Below, piece by piece: positions 32,269 through 43,893 of a stretch of DNA of 64,000 bases (position 1 is its first letter; every line of letters starts with the position of its first letter). Where the stretch lies: assembly GCA_030686995.1 (NCBI GenBank), contig CM060685.1, positions 126,877,823-126,941,822 of the forward strand, read 5' to 3'. Source of the DNA: Artemisia argyi (lineage: Eukaryota; Streptophyta; Magnoliopsida; Asterales; Asteraceae). The notes under the pieces were generated by a model, which was given only the letters and a program-made list of their open reading frames with translations, had not been told where the DNA came from and ran no database searches. The position numbers and the translations under genes were made by a program.

Positions 32269-32799
32269 TGATTCAATTCAAAGTTGAACGTTGTTCTTAG
32301 GATCTTTTGAAAGATAACAAAGGTTGTTGTTGTAGATTAGATGTTTTGGTGAAGTTGAAAAGCGTTCTCGGTTGATATTTTGTGATTTCAAATTTTCCCT
32401 CCAAAAAATGAATACGAAAATTTTCTTTCTCAAAATTTGAAAAACACAAGGAAAGAAATTCTAAGGTTACCAGAAAATTTTGAGTTTTGAAAATTTTTAC
32501 GCCAAAATGTACCGAAAAAATTTGAATTTTGGCCTAAAAATTTGAATTTCGGGCCAAAATTTTCAACCTTATACCAAAATTTGAATCTCACGTAAAAATT
32601 GAACGTTAAGTCTCGTGTGAAAAATAAATTTTACTCAAATTTTCCCGCTAAAAAACTTTTTTTTATCTTTTTTTTTATTTATTTTATTTTATTTTTTTTT
32701 TTTTTTTTGCCAACTCGATAAGATTGATGAAATTTGAGCAGAGTTTCCCTTAGAAGGTTGCCACAAAAAACCTAACTCGATAAACGATAAGGTAAAAGG

Positions 32800-34497
32800 C
32801 TAACTCGCCAAAGTCCAAACTCGATAGTCAAACCTTTCTTTTGGAAGGGCTTTAGTAAATAGATCGGCGAGTTGGTAAATAGATTCAACAATTTTTTGAA
32901 GTTCTTGAATTCTCTTTTTAACGTCATCTAGAATGTCTCTAGCCTCACTTGTGTTAAAAGTGTTGTTAGAGGACATTTGTTCTATTTTTGAAAGAGATTT
33001 AGAAACAACTGTCTTTTTAGAAAAGAATTTCGTGAATGGACGTTTTATGGAAAACACGGAAGGTTCTTTTTGTGGAACAAAAGTAATTCCCGAAAGTTTG
33101 TTCAATTTGTTGTAATCAATGGGTTTCAAATCCTTTTGTTTCATTTTATTTATGCTCTCTTCGATATGTTCTATCGTTTGCACAGAATCCCGAACGACGG
33201 TAGGATCATGTTTGGTGTAAATCACATTACCATTATACAAAACATTATGTTCTTGCTGAGCTTTCTTGAGATTACTGGGGGTGTTGTTACCAAGAGCCAC
33301 TTTATGTTTCGTATGATAAATCGGATTAGTTTGATTTGAAATCATTTTCATTGTTTGACTTGACTGACCCGACTTAACCACTAATTCTTCTAGATGTGCA
33401 ATCATGTGTTCTGACTCTACGATTTCTTTCAAAAGTTTGTCTTCTTTCTTTGCAAAATCCTTTTTCAACACATCCCTTTCTTTTTCAAGATTGGTATAAG
33501 CTGTTTTTGGTTTAGAAAGTTGGTTTTGTAGATCAGAAATTTCCGCGTTTAAAGATTTACTCTTTTTGAAAGAATTAACATCAAGTGTATCAAACTTGAG
33601 TTGCAATTGTTTTTCCCTTGAAACGGAATTTTGATAACCAGTTTCTAATTCAGACAATCTTTCGTTATGAAACTCAAAAGCTTTAACGTGTTTCTTGTAA
33701 CTCTCAAGCTCAGCGGTCAATTTAACATTCGCGGCCTTAACATCGCGATTGACCTTTTGCACATTTTCAATTTCAATACGACAATTGTTCAATAATGATT
33801 CAAAGAAAGCACGGGTTTCCTCATCATTAGCACCATTTTGTGCAACTTGAACTCCATTAGGATCCATATCTGAAGTTTCATAGTTAACATTGCGATTAAC
33901 TTGTTCCCCCACATATGTATCGTAATTAGGTTCAGGTGGCACATAATGTGGCTTCGCATGAGCAAACGGATTAGGATCATTACCATTATTTGGTACCTCA
34001 TGGAATGGATCTGAATCATAAGTAGGAGGAAGATCAGAATCACTGCTTGATGTTGTTGCCTGCTGATTTGCCATAAAGTTGTAGGTTTTATTAAGATCTA
34101 CTGAATTGTCATTAATTCTTGTTGTAGCTCTAAACTCATGTTCCTCAGCAGTTAACGGTATTCCCGATTCTTCTTTATTGGCTAGCATCAACAAATACTG
34201 GATCTTTTCTACCTTCGTCATTGCATTGACATTGTTTCTGCTGTGACTTGCTGATGTAGGTTTCTGAATCGAAGTCATAAAACAATCAATCCCATTTTGA
34301 TTAAGCACATTCTGATTCGCAATCTGATCCATCTGATTTCCTACATACTGCCATGCATATTGCATCTGATTCCCCATCAGTATACTCGAAGCATATCCTT
34401 GCTGATTGTTGTTGTGTCGTTGGATGTTTAATGCATTGAATACTGATGCAAAACCATTGGACAAAGTACTCGTGATACTGTCATGGTGAGATGCCAT
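32800..34497 (-). CDS. Array unit 4: intact fusion ORF, 565 aa
   Basis: Distinguishing residues are Arg202, Val343, Thr433, Ile445, Asn515 and Lys535. The last four link it to unit 2, the first two to unit 5. Confidence 0.8.
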   Translation of the reverse strand: MASHHDSITSTLSNGFASVFNALNIQRHNNNQQGYASSILMGNQMQYAWQYVGNQMDQIANQNVLNQNGIDCFMTSIQKPTSASHSRNNVNAMTKVEKIQYLLMLANKEESGIPLTAEEHEFRATTRINDNSVDLNKTYNFMANQQATTSSSDSDLPPTYDSDPFHEVPNNGNDPNPFAHAKPHYVPPEPNYDTYVGEQVNRNVNYETSDMDPNGVQVAQNGANDEETRAFFESLLNNCRIEIENVQKVNRDVKAANVKLTAELESYKKHVKAFEFHNERLSELETGYQNSVSREKQLQLKFDTLDVNSFKKSKSLNAEISDLQNQLSKPKTAYTNLEKERDVLKKDFAKKEDKLLKEIVESEHMIAHLEELVVKSGQSSQTMKMISNQTNPIYHTKHKVALGNNTPSNLKKAQQEHNVLYNGNVIYTKHDPTVVRDSVQTIEHIEESINKMKQKDLKPIDYNKLNKLSGITFVPQKEPSVFSIKRPFTKFFSKKTVVSKSLSKIEQMSSNNTFNTSEARDILDDVKKRIQELQKIVESIYQLADLFTKALPKERFDYRVWTLAS

Positions 34498-35019
34498 TGA
34501 TTCAATTCAAAATGAAATGTTGTTCTTAGGATCTTTTGAAAGATAACAAAGGTTGTTGTTGTAGATTAGATGTTTTGGTGAAGTTGAAAAGCGTTCTCAG
34601 TTGATATTTTGTGATTTCAAATTTTCTCTCCAAAAAATGAATACGAAAATTTTCTTTCTCAAAATTTGAAAAACACAAAGAAATACAATTCTAAGGTTAC
34701 CAGAAAATTTTGAGTTTTGAAAATTTTTACGCCAAAATGTATCGAAAAAATTTGAATTTTGGCCTAAAAATTTGAATTTCGGGCCAAAATTTTCAACCTT
34801 ATACCAAAATTTGAATCTCGCGTAAAAATTGAACGTTAAGTCTCATGTGAAAAATAAATTTTACTCAAATTTTCCCGCCAAAAAACCTTTTTTTTTATTT
34901 TATTTTTTTATTATTATTTTTTTTTTTTGCAAACTTGGTAAAATTGGTGAAATTTGAGCAGAGTTTCCCTTAGAAGGTTGCCACAAAGAACCTAACTCGA
35001 TAAACGATTAGGTAAAAGG

Positions 35020-36717
35020 CTAACTCGCCAAAGTCCAAACTCGATAGTCAAACCTTTCTTTTGGAAGGGCTTTAGTAAATAGATCGGCGAGTTGGTAAAT
35101 AGATTCAACAATATTTTGAAGTTCTTGAATTCTCTTTTTAATGTCATCTAGAATGTCTCTAGCCTCACTTGTGGTAAAAGTGTTGTTAGAGGACATTTGT
35201 TCTATTTTTGAAAGAGATTTAGAAACAACTATCTTTTTAGAAAAGAATTTCGTGAATGGACGTTTTATGGAAAACACAGAAGGTTCTTTTTGTGGAACAA
35301 AAGTAATTCCCGAAAATTTGTTCAATTTGTTGTAATCAATGGGTTTCAAATCCTTTTGTTTCATTTTATTTATGCTCTCTTCGACATGTTCTATCGTTTG
35401 CACAGAATCCCGAACGACGGGAGGATCATGTTTGGTGTAAATCACATTACCATTATACAAAACATTATGTTCTTGCTGAGCTTTCTTGAGATTACTGGGG
35501 GTGTTGTTACCAAGAGCCACTTTATGTTTCGTATGATAAATCGGATTAGTTTGATTTGAAATAATTTTCATTGTTTGACTTGACTGACCCGACTTAACCA
35601 CTAATTCTTCTAGATGTGCAATCATGTGTTCTGACTCTACGATTTCTTTCAAAAGTTTGTCTTCTTTCTTTGCAAAATCCTTTTTCAACACATCCCTTTC
35701 TTTTTCAAGATTGGTATAAGCTGTTTTTGGTTTAGAAAGTTGGTTTTGTAGATCAGAAATTTCCGCGTTTAAAGATTTACTCTTTTTGAAAGAATTAACA
35801 TCAAGTGTATCAAACTTGAGTTGCAATTGTTTTTCCCTTGAAACGGAATTTTGATAACCAGTTTCTAATTCAGACAATCTTTCGTTATGAAACTCAAAAG
35901 CTTTAACGTGTTTCTTGTAACTCTCAAGCTCAGCGGTCAATTTAACATTCGCGGCCTTAACATCGCGATTGACCTTTTGCACATTTTCAATTTCAATACG
36001 ACAATTGTTCAATAATGATTCAAAGAAAGCACGGGTTTCCTCATCATTAGCACCATTTTGTGCAACTTGAACTCCATTAGGATCCATATCTGAAGTTTCA
36101 TAGTTAACATTGCGATTAACTTGTTCCCCCACATATGTATCGTAATTAGGTTCAGGTGGCACATAATGTGGCTTCGCATGAGCAAACGGATTAGGATCAT
36201 TACCATTATTTGGTACCTCATGGAATGGATCTGAATCATAAGTAGGAGGAAGATCAGAATCACTGCTTGATGTTGTTGCCTGCTGATTTGCCATAAAGTT
36301 GTAGGTTTTATTAAGATCTACTGAATTGTCATTAATTCTTGTTGTAGCTCTAAACTCATGTTCCTCAGCAGTTAACGGTATTCCCGATTCTTCTTTATTG
36401 GCTAGCATCAACAAATACTGGATCTTTTCTACCTTCGTCATTGCATTGACATTGTTTCTGCTGTGACTTGCTGATGTAGGTTTCTGAATCGAAGTCATAA
36501 AACAATCAATCCCATTTTGATTAAGCACATTCTGATTCGCAATCTGATCCATCTGATTTCCTACATACTGCCATGCATATTGCATCTGATTCCCCATCAG
36601 TATACTCGAAGCATATCCTTGCTGATTGTTGTTGTGTCGTTGGATGTTTAATGCATTGAATACTGATGCAAAACCATTGGACAAAGTACTCGTGATACTG
36701 TCATGGTGAGATGCCAT
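35020..36717 (-). CDS. Array unit 5: intact fusion ORF, 565 aa
   Basis: Arg202, Val343, Ile385, Ile496 and Ile526. Ile526 is shared only with unit 7; its N-terminal half is nearly identical to unit 4, suggesting an exchange tract. Confidence 0.8.
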   Translation of the reverse strand: MASHHDSITSTLSNGFASVFNALNIQRHNNNQQGYASSILMGNQMQYAWQYVGNQMDQIANQNVLNQNGIDCFMTSIQKPTSASHSRNNVNAMTKVEKIQYLLMLANKEESGIPLTAEEHEFRATTRINDNSVDLNKTYNFMANQQATTSSSDSDLPPTYDSDPFHEVPNNGNDPNPFAHAKPHYVPPEPNYDTYVGEQVNRNVNYETSDMDPNGVQVAQNGANDEETRAFFESLLNNCRIEIENVQKVNRDVKAANVKLTAELESYKKHVKAFEFHNERLSELETGYQNSVSREKQLQLKFDTLDVNSFKKSKSLNAEISDLQNQLSKPKTAYTNLEKERDVLKKDFAKKEDKLLKEIVESEHMIAHLEELVVKSGQSSQTMKIISNQTNPIYHTKHKVALGNNTPSNLKKAQQEHNVLYNGNVIYTKHDPPVVRDSVQTIEHVEESINKMKQKDLKPIDYNKLNKFSGITFVPQKEPSVFSIKRPFTKFFSKKIVVSKSLSKIEQMSSNNTFTTSEARDILDDIKKRIQELQNIVESIYQLADLFTKALPKERFDYRVWTLAS

Positions 36718-37238
36718 TGATTCAATTCAAAATGAAATGTTGTTCTTAGGATCTTTTGAAAGATAACAAAGGTTGTTGTTGTAGATTAGATGTTTTGGTG
36801 AAGTTGAAAAGCGTTCTCAGTTGATATTTTGTGATTTCAAATTTTCTCTCCAAAAAATGAATACGAAAATTTTCTTTCTCAAAATTTGAAAAACACAAAG
36901 AAATACAATTCTAAGGTTACCAGAAAATTTTGAGTTTTGAAAATTTTTACGCCAAAATGTATCGAAAAAATTTGAATTTTGGCCTAAAAATTTGAATTTC
37001 GGGCCAAAATTTTCAACCTTATACCAAAATTTGAATCTCGCGTAAAAATTGAACGTTAAGTCTCATGTGAAAAATAAATTTTACTCAAATTTTCCCGCCA
37101 AAAAACCTTTTTTTTTATTTTATTTTTTTATTATTATTTTTTTTTTTGCAAACTTGGTAAAATTGGTGAAATTTGAGCAGAGTTTCCCTTAGAAGGTTGC
37201 CACAAAGAACCTAACTCGATAAACGATTAGGTAAAAGG

Positions 37239-38936
37239 CTAACTCGCCAAAGTCCAAACTCGATAGTCAAACCTTTCTTTTGGAAGGGCTTTAGTAAATA
37301 GATCGGCGAGTTGGTAAATAGATTCAACAATATTTTGAAGTTCTTGAATTCTCTTTTTAACGTCATCTAGAATGTCTCTAGCCTCACTTGTGGTAAAAGT
37401 GTTGTTAGAGGACATTTGTTCTATTTTTGAAAGAGATTTAGAAACAACTGTCTTTTTAGAAAAGAATTTCGTGAATGGACGTTTTATGGAAAACACAGAA
37501 GGTTCTTTTTGTGGAACAAAAGTAATTCCCGAAAATTTGTTCAATTTGTTGTAATCAATGGGTTTCAAATCCTTTTGTTTCATTTTATTTATGCTCTCTT
37601 CGACATGTTCTATCGTTTGCACAGAATCCCGAACGACGGGAGGATCATGTTTGGTGTAAATCACATTACCATTATACAAAACATTATGTTCTTGCTGAGC
37701 TTTCTTGAGATTACTGGGGGTGTTGTTACCAAGAGCCACTTTATGTTTCGTATGATAAATTGGATTAGTTTGATTTGAAATAATTTTCATTGTTTGACTT
37801 GACTGACCCGACTTAACCACTAATTCTTCTAGATGTGCAATCATGTGTTCTGACTCTACGATTTCTTTCAAAAGTTTGTCTTCTTTTTTTGCAAAATCCT
37901 TTTTCAACTCATCCCTTTCTTTTTCAAGATTGGTATAAGCTGTTTTTTGTTTAGAAAGTTGGTTTTGTAGATCAGAAATTTTCGCGTTTAAAGATTTAAT
38001 CTTTTTGAAAGAATTAACATCAAGTGTATCAAACTTGAGTTGCAATTGTTTTTCCCTTGAAACGGAATTTTGATAACCAGTTTCTAATTCAGACAATCTT
38101 TCGATATGAAACTCAAAAGCTTTAACGTGTTTCTTGTAACTCTCAAGCTCAGCGGTCAATTTAACATTCGCGGCCTTAACATCGCGATTGACCTTTTGCA
38201 CATTTTCAATTTCAATACGACAATTGTTCAATAATGATTCAAAGAAAGCACGGGTTTCCTCATCATTAGCACCATTTTGTGCAACTTGAACTCCATTAGG
38301 ATCCATATCTGAAGTTTCATAGTTAACATTGCGATTAACTTGTTCCCCCACATATGTATCGTAATTAGGTTCAGGTGGTACATAATGTGGCTTCGCATGA
38401 GCAAACGGATTAGGATCATTACCATTATTTGGTACCTCATGGAATGGATCTGAATCATAAGTAGGAGGAAGATCAGAATCACTGCTTGATGTTGTTGCCT
38501 GCTGATTTGCCATAAAGTTGTAGGTTTTATTAAGATCTACTGAATTGTCATTAATTCTTGTTGTAGCTCTAAACTCATGTTCCTTAGCAGTTAACGGTAT
38601 TCCCGATTCTTCTTTATTGGCTAGCATCAACAAATACTGGATCTTTTCTACCTTCGTCATTGCATTGACATTGTTTCTGCTGTGACTTGCTGATGTAGGT
38701 TTCTGAATCGAAGTCATAAAACAATCAATCCCATTTTGATTAAGCACATTCTGATTCGCAATCTGATCCATCTGATTTCCTACATACTGCCATGCATATT
38801 GCATCTGATTCCCCATCAGTATACTCGAAGCATATCCTTGCTGATTGTTGTTGTGTCGTTGGATGTTTAATGCATTGAATACTGATGCAAAACCATTGGA
38901 CAAAGTACTCGTGATACTGTCATGGTGAGATGCCAT
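37239..38936 (-). CDS. Array unit 6: intact fusion ORF, 565 aa
   Basis: Lys118, Arg202, Ile278 and Ile385. Ile278 and a silent GTACAT variant near 38378 are shared with unit 8 but not with unit 7. Confidence 0.8.
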   Translation of the reverse strand: MASHHDSITSTLSNGFASVFNALNIQRHNNNQQGYASSILMGNQMQYAWQYVGNQMDQIANQNVLNQNGIDCFMTSIQKPTSASHSRNNVNAMTKVEKIQYLLMLANKEESGIPLTAKEHEFRATTRINDNSVDLNKTYNFMANQQATTSSSDSDLPPTYDSDPFHEVPNNGNDPNPFAHAKPHYVPPEPNYDTYVGEQVNRNVNYETSDMDPNGVQVAQNGANDEETRAFFESLLNNCRIEIENVQKVNRDVKAANVKLTAELESYKKHVKAFEFHIERLSELETGYQNSVSREKQLQLKFDTLDVNSFKKIKSLNAKISDLQNQLSKQKTAYTNLEKERDELKKDFAKKEDKLLKEIVESEHMIAHLEELVVKSGQSSQTMKIISNQTNPIYHTKHKVALGNNTPSNLKKAQQEHNVLYNGNVIYTKHDPPVVRDSVQTIEHVEESINKMKQKDLKPIDYNKLNKFSGITFVPQKEPSVFSIKRPFTKFFSKKTVVSKSLSKIEQMSSNNTFTTSEARDILDDVKKRIQELQNIVESIYQLADLFTKALPKERFDYRVWTLAS

Positions 38937-39458
38937 TGATTCAATTCAAAGTGAAATGTTGTTCTTAGGATCTTTTGAAAGATAACAAAGGTTGTTGTTG
39001 TAGATTAGATGTTTTGGTGAAGTTGAAAAGCGTTCTCAGTTGATATTTTGTGATTTCAAATTTTCTCTCCAAAAAATGAATACGAAAATTTTCTTTCTCA
39101 AAATTTGAAAAACACAAAGAAATACAATTCTAAGGTTACCAGAAAATTTTGAGTTTTGAAAATTTTTACGCCAAAATGTATCGAAAAAATTTGAATTTTG
39201 GCCTAAAAATTTGAATTTCGGGCCAAAATTTTCAACCTTATACCAAAATTTGAATCTCGCGTAAAAATTGAACGTTAAGTCTCATGTGAAAAATAAATTT
39301 TACTCAAATTTTCCCGCCAAAAAACCTTTTTTTTTATTTTATTTTTTTATTATTATTTTTTTTTTTTGCAAACTTGGTAAAATTGGTGAAATTTGAGCAG
39401 AGTTTCCCTTAGAAGGTTGCCACAAAGAACCTAACTCGATAAACGATTAGGTAAAAGG

Positions 39459-41156
39459 CTAACTCGCCAAAGTCCAAACTCGATAGTCAAACCTTTCTTT
39501 TGGAAGGGCTTTAGTAAATAGATCGGCGAGTTGGTAAATAGATTCAACAATATTTTGAAGTTCTTGAATTCTCTTTTTAATGTCATCTAGAATGTCTCTA
39601 GCCTCACTTGTGGTAAAAGTGTTGTTAGAGGACATTTGTTCTATTTTTGAAAGAGATTTAGAAACAACTCTCTTTTTAGAAAAGAATTTCGTGAATGGAC
39701 GTTTTATGGAAAACACAGAAGGTTCTTTTTGTGGAACAAAAGTAATTCCCGAAAATTTGTTCAATTTGTTGTAATCAATGGGTTTCAAATCCTTTTGTTT
39801 CATTTTATTTATGCTCTCTTCGACATGTTCTATCGTTTGCACAGAATCCCGAACGACGGGAGGATCATGTTTGGTGTAAATCACATTACCATTATACAAA
39901 ACATTATGTTCTTGCTGAGCTTTCTTGAGATTACTGGGGGTGTTGTTACCAAGAGCCACTTTATGTTTCGTATGATAAATCGGATTAGTTTGATTTGAAA
40001 TAATTTTCATTGTTTGACTTGACTGACCCGACTTAACCACTAATTCTTTTAGATGTGCAATCATGTGTTCTGACTCTACGATTTCTTTCAAAAGTTTGTC
40101 TTCTTTTTTTGCAAAATCCTTTTTCAACTCATCCCTTTCTTTTTCAAGATTGGTATAAGCTGTTTTTTGTTTAGAAAGTTGGTTTTGTAGATCAGAAATT
40201 TTCGCGTTTAAAGATTTAATCTTTTTGAAAGAATTAACATCAAGTGTATCAAACTTGAGTTGCAATTGTTTTTCCCTTGAAACGGAATTTTGATAACCAG
40301 TTTCTAATTCAGACAATCTTTCGTTATGAAACTCAAAAGCTTTAACGTGTTTCTTGTAACTCTCAAGCTCAGCTGTCAATTTAACATTCGCGGCCTTAAC
40401 ATCGCGATTGACCTTTTGCACATTTTCAATTTCAATACGACAATTGTTCAATAATGATTCAAAGAAAGCACGGGTTTCCTCATCATTAGCACCATTTTGT
40501 GCAACTTGAACTCCATTAGGATCCATATCTGAAGTTTCATAGTTAACATTGCGATTAACTTGTTCCCCCACATATGTATCGTAATTAGGTTCAGGTGGCA
40601 CATAATGTGGCTTCGCATGAGCAAACGGATTAGGATCATTACCATTATTTGGTACCTCATGGAATGGATCTGAATCATAAGTAGGAGGAAGATCAGAATC
40701 ACTGCTTGATGTTGTTGCCTGCTGATTTGCCATAAAGTTGTAGGTTTTATTAAGATCTACTGAATTGTCATTAATTCTTGTTGTAGCTCTAAACTCATGT
40801 TCCTTAGCAGTTAACGGTATTCCCGATTCTTCTTTATTGGCTAGCATCAACAAATACTGGATCTTTTCTACCTTCGTCATTGCATTGACATTGTTTCTGC
40901 TGTGACTTGCTGATGTAGGTTTCTGAATCGAAGTCATAAAACAATCAATCCCATTTTGATTAAGCACATTCTGATTCGCAATCTGATCCATCTGATTTCC
41001 TACATACTGCCATGCATATTGCATCTGATTCCCCATCAGTATACTCGAAGCATATCCTTGCTGATTGTTGTTGTGTCGTTGGATGTTTAATGCATTGAAT
41101 ACTGATGCAAAACCATTGGACAAAGTACTCGTGATACTGTCATGGTGAGATGCCAT
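39459..41156 (-). CDS. Array unit 7: intact fusion ORF, 565 aa
   Basis: Lys118 as in unit 6, Lys370, Arg496 and Ile526. Two charge-changing substitutions (Lys118, Lys370) argue against strong constraint. Confidence 0.8.
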   Translation of the reverse strand: MASHHDSITSTLSNGFASVFNALNIQRHNNNQQGYASSILMGNQMQYAWQYVGNQMDQIANQNVLNQNGIDCFMTSIQKPTSASHSRNNVNAMTKVEKIQYLLMLANKEESGIPLTAKEHEFRATTRINDNSVDLNKTYNFMANQQATTSSSDSDLPPTYDSDPFHEVPNNGNDPNPFAHAKPHYVPPEPNYDTYVGEQVNRNVNYETSDMDPNGVQVAQNGANDEETRAFFESLLNNCRIEIENVQKVNRDVKAANVKLTAELESYKKHVKAFEFHNERLSELETGYQNSVSREKQLQLKFDTLDVNSFKKIKSLNAKISDLQNQLSKQKTAYTNLEKERDELKKDFAKKEDKLLKEIVESEHMIAHLKELVVKSGQSSQTMKIISNQTNPIYHTKHKVALGNNTPSNLKKAQQEHNVLYNGNVIYTKHDPPVVRDSVQTIEHVEESINKMKQKDLKPIDYNKLNKFSGITFVPQKEPSVFSIKRPFTKFFSKKRVVSKSLSKIEQMSSNNTFTTSEARDILDDIKKRIQELQNIVESIYQLADLFTKALPKERFDYRVWTLAS

Positions 41157-41675
41157 TGATTCAATTCAAAGTGAAATGTTGTTCTTAGGATCTTTTGAAA
41201 GATAACAAAGGTTGTTGTTGTAGATTAGATGTTTTGGTGAAGTTGAAAAGCGTTCTCAGTTGATATTTTGTGATTTCAAATTTTCTCTCCAAAAAATGAA
41301 TACGAAAATTTTCTTTCTCAAAATTTGAAAAACACAAAGAAATACAATTCTAAGGTTACCAGAAAAATTTGAGTTTTGAAAATTTTTACGCCAAAATGTA
41401 TCGAAAAAATTTGAATTTTGGCCTAAAAATTTGAATTTCGGGCCAAAATTTTCAACCTTATACCAAAATTTGAATCTCGCGTAAAAATTGAACGTTAAGT
41501 CTCGTGTGAAAAATAAATTTTACTCAAATTTTCCCGCCAAAAAACCTTTTTTTTTATTTTATTTTTTTATTATTTTTTTTTTTTGCAAACTTGGTAAAAT
41601 TGGTGAAATTTGAGCAGAGTTTCCCTTAGAAGGTTGCCACAAAGAACCTAACTCGATAAACGATTAGGTAAAAGG

Positions 41676-43373
41676 CTAACTCGCCAAAGTCCAAACTCGA
41701 TAGTCAAACCTTTCTTTTGGAAGGGCTTTAGTAAATAGATCGGCGAGTTGGTAAATAGATTCAACAATATTTTGAAGTTCTTGAATTCTCTTTTTAACGT
41801 CATCTAGAATGTCTCTAGCCTCACTTGTGGTAAAAGTGTTGTTAGAGGACATTTGTTCTATTTTTGAAAGAGATTTAGAAACAACTGTCTTTTTAGAAAA
41901 GAATTTCGTGAATGGACGTTTTATGGAAAACACAGAAGGTTCTTTTTGTGGAACAAAAGTAATTCCCGAAAATTTGTTCAATTTGTTGTAATCAATGGGT
42001 TTCAAATCCTTTTGTTTCATTTTATTTATGCTCTCTTCGACATGTTCTATCGTTTGCACAGAATCCCGAACGACGGGAGGATCATGTTTGGTGTAAATCA
42101 CATTACCATTATACAAAACATTATGTTCTTGCTGAGCTTTCTTGAGATTACTGGGGGTGTTGTTACCAAGAGCCACTTTATGTTTCGTATGATAAATTGG
42201 ATTAGTTTGATTTGAAATAATTTTCATTGTTTGACTTGACTGACCCGACTTAACCACTAATTCTTCTAGATGTGCAATCATGTGTTCTGACTCTACGATT
42301 TCTTTCAAAAGTTTGTCTTCTTTTTTTGCAAAATCCTTTTTCAACTCATCCCTTTCTTTTTCAAGATTGGTATAAGCTGTTTTTTGTTTAGAAAGTTGGT
42401 TTTGTAGATCAGAAATTTTCGCGTTTAAAGATTTAATCTTTTTGAAAGAATTAACATCAAGTGTATCAAACTTGAGTTGCAATTGTTTTTCCCTTGAAAC
42501 GGAATTTTGATAACCAGTTTCTAATTCAGACAATCTTTCGATATGAAACTCAAAAGCTTTAACGTGTTTCTTGTAACTCTCAAGCTCAGCGGTCAATTTA
42601 ACATTCGCGGCCTTAACATCGCGATTGACCTTTTGCACATTTTCAATTTCAATACGACAATTGTTCAATAATGATTCAAAGAAAGCACGGGTTTCCTCAT
42701 CATTAGCACCATTTTGTGCAACTTGAACTCCATTAGGATCCATATCTGAAGTTTCATAGTTAACATTGCTATTAACTTGTTCCCCCACATATGTATCGTA
42801 ATTAGGTTCAGGTGGTACATAATGTGGCTTCGCATGAGCAAACGGATTAGGATCATTACCATTATTTGGTACCTCATGGAATGGATCTGAATCATAAGTA
42901 GGAGGAAGATCAGAATCACTGCTTGATGTTGTTGCCTGCTGATTTGCCATAAAGTTGTAGGTTTTATTAAGATCTACTGAATTGTCATTAATTCTTGTTG
43001 TAGCTCTAAACTCATGTTCCTCAGCAGTTAACGGTATTCCCGATTCTTCTTTATTGGCTAGCATCAACAAATACTGGATCTTTTCTACCTTCGTCATTGC
43101 ATTGACATTGTTTCTGCTGTGACTTGCTGATGTAGGTTTCTGAATCGAAGTCATGAAACAATCAATCCCATTTTGATTAAGCACATTCTGATTCGCAATC
43201 TGATCCATCTGATTTCCTACATACTGCCATGCATATTGCATCTGATTCCCCATCAGTATACTCGAAGCATATCCTTGTTGATTGTTGTTGTGTCGTTGGA
43301 TGTTTAATGCATTGAATACTGATGCAAAACCATTGGACAAAGTACTCGTGATACTGTCATGGTGAGATGCCAT
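41676..43373 (-). CDS. Array unit 8: intact fusion ORF, 565 aa
   Basis: Ser202, Ile278 and Ile385. It pairs with unit 6 through Ile278 and nearby silent changes. Confidence 0.8.
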   Translation of the reverse strand: MASHHDSITSTLSNGFASVFNALNIQRHNNNQQGYASSILMGNQMQYAWQYVGNQMDQIANQNVLNQNGIDCFMTSIQKPTSASHSRNNVNAMTKVEKIQYLLMLANKEESGIPLTAEEHEFRATTRINDNSVDLNKTYNFMANQQATTSSSDSDLPPTYDSDPFHEVPNNGNDPNPFAHAKPHYVPPEPNYDTYVGEQVNSNVNYETSDMDPNGVQVAQNGANDEETRAFFESLLNNCRIEIENVQKVNRDVKAANVKLTAELESYKKHVKAFEFHIERLSELETGYQNSVSREKQLQLKFDTLDVNSFKKIKSLNAKISDLQNQLSKQKTAYTNLEKERDELKKDFAKKEDKLLKEIVESEHMIAHLEELVVKSGQSSQTMKIISNQTNPIYHTKHKVALGNNTPSNLKKAQQEHNVLYNGNVIYTKHDPPVVRDSVQTIEHVEESINKMKQKDLKPIDYNKLNKFSGITFVPQKEPSVFSIKRPFTKFFSKKTVVSKSLSKIEQMSSNNTFTTSEARDILDDVKKRIQELQNIVESIYQLADLFTKALPKERFDYRVWTLAS

Positions 43374-43893
43374 TGATTCAATTCAAAGTGAAATGTTGTT
43401 CTTAGGATCTTTTGAAAGATAACAAAGGTTGTTGTTGTAGATTAGATGTTTTGGTGAAGTTGAAAAGCGTTCTCAGTTGATATTTTGTGATTTCAAATTT
43501 TCTCTCCAAAAAATGAATACGAAAATTTTCTTTCTCAAAATTTGAAAAACACAAAGAAATACAATTCTAAGGTTACCAGAAAAATTTGAGTTTTGAAAAT
43601 TTTTACGCCAAAATGTATCGAAAAAATTTGAATTTTGGCCTAAAAATTTGAATTTCGGGCCAAAATTTTCAACCTTATACCAAAATTTGAATCTCGCGTA
43701 AAAATTGAACGTTAAGTCTCGTGTGAAAAATAAATTTTACTCAAATTTTCCCGCCAAAAAACCTTTTTTTTTATTTTATTTTTTTATTATTTTTTTTTTT
43801 TTGCAAACTTGGTAAAATTGGTGAAATTTGAGCAGAGTTTCCCTTAGAAGGTTGCCACAAAGAACCTAACTCGATAAACGATTAGGTAAAAGG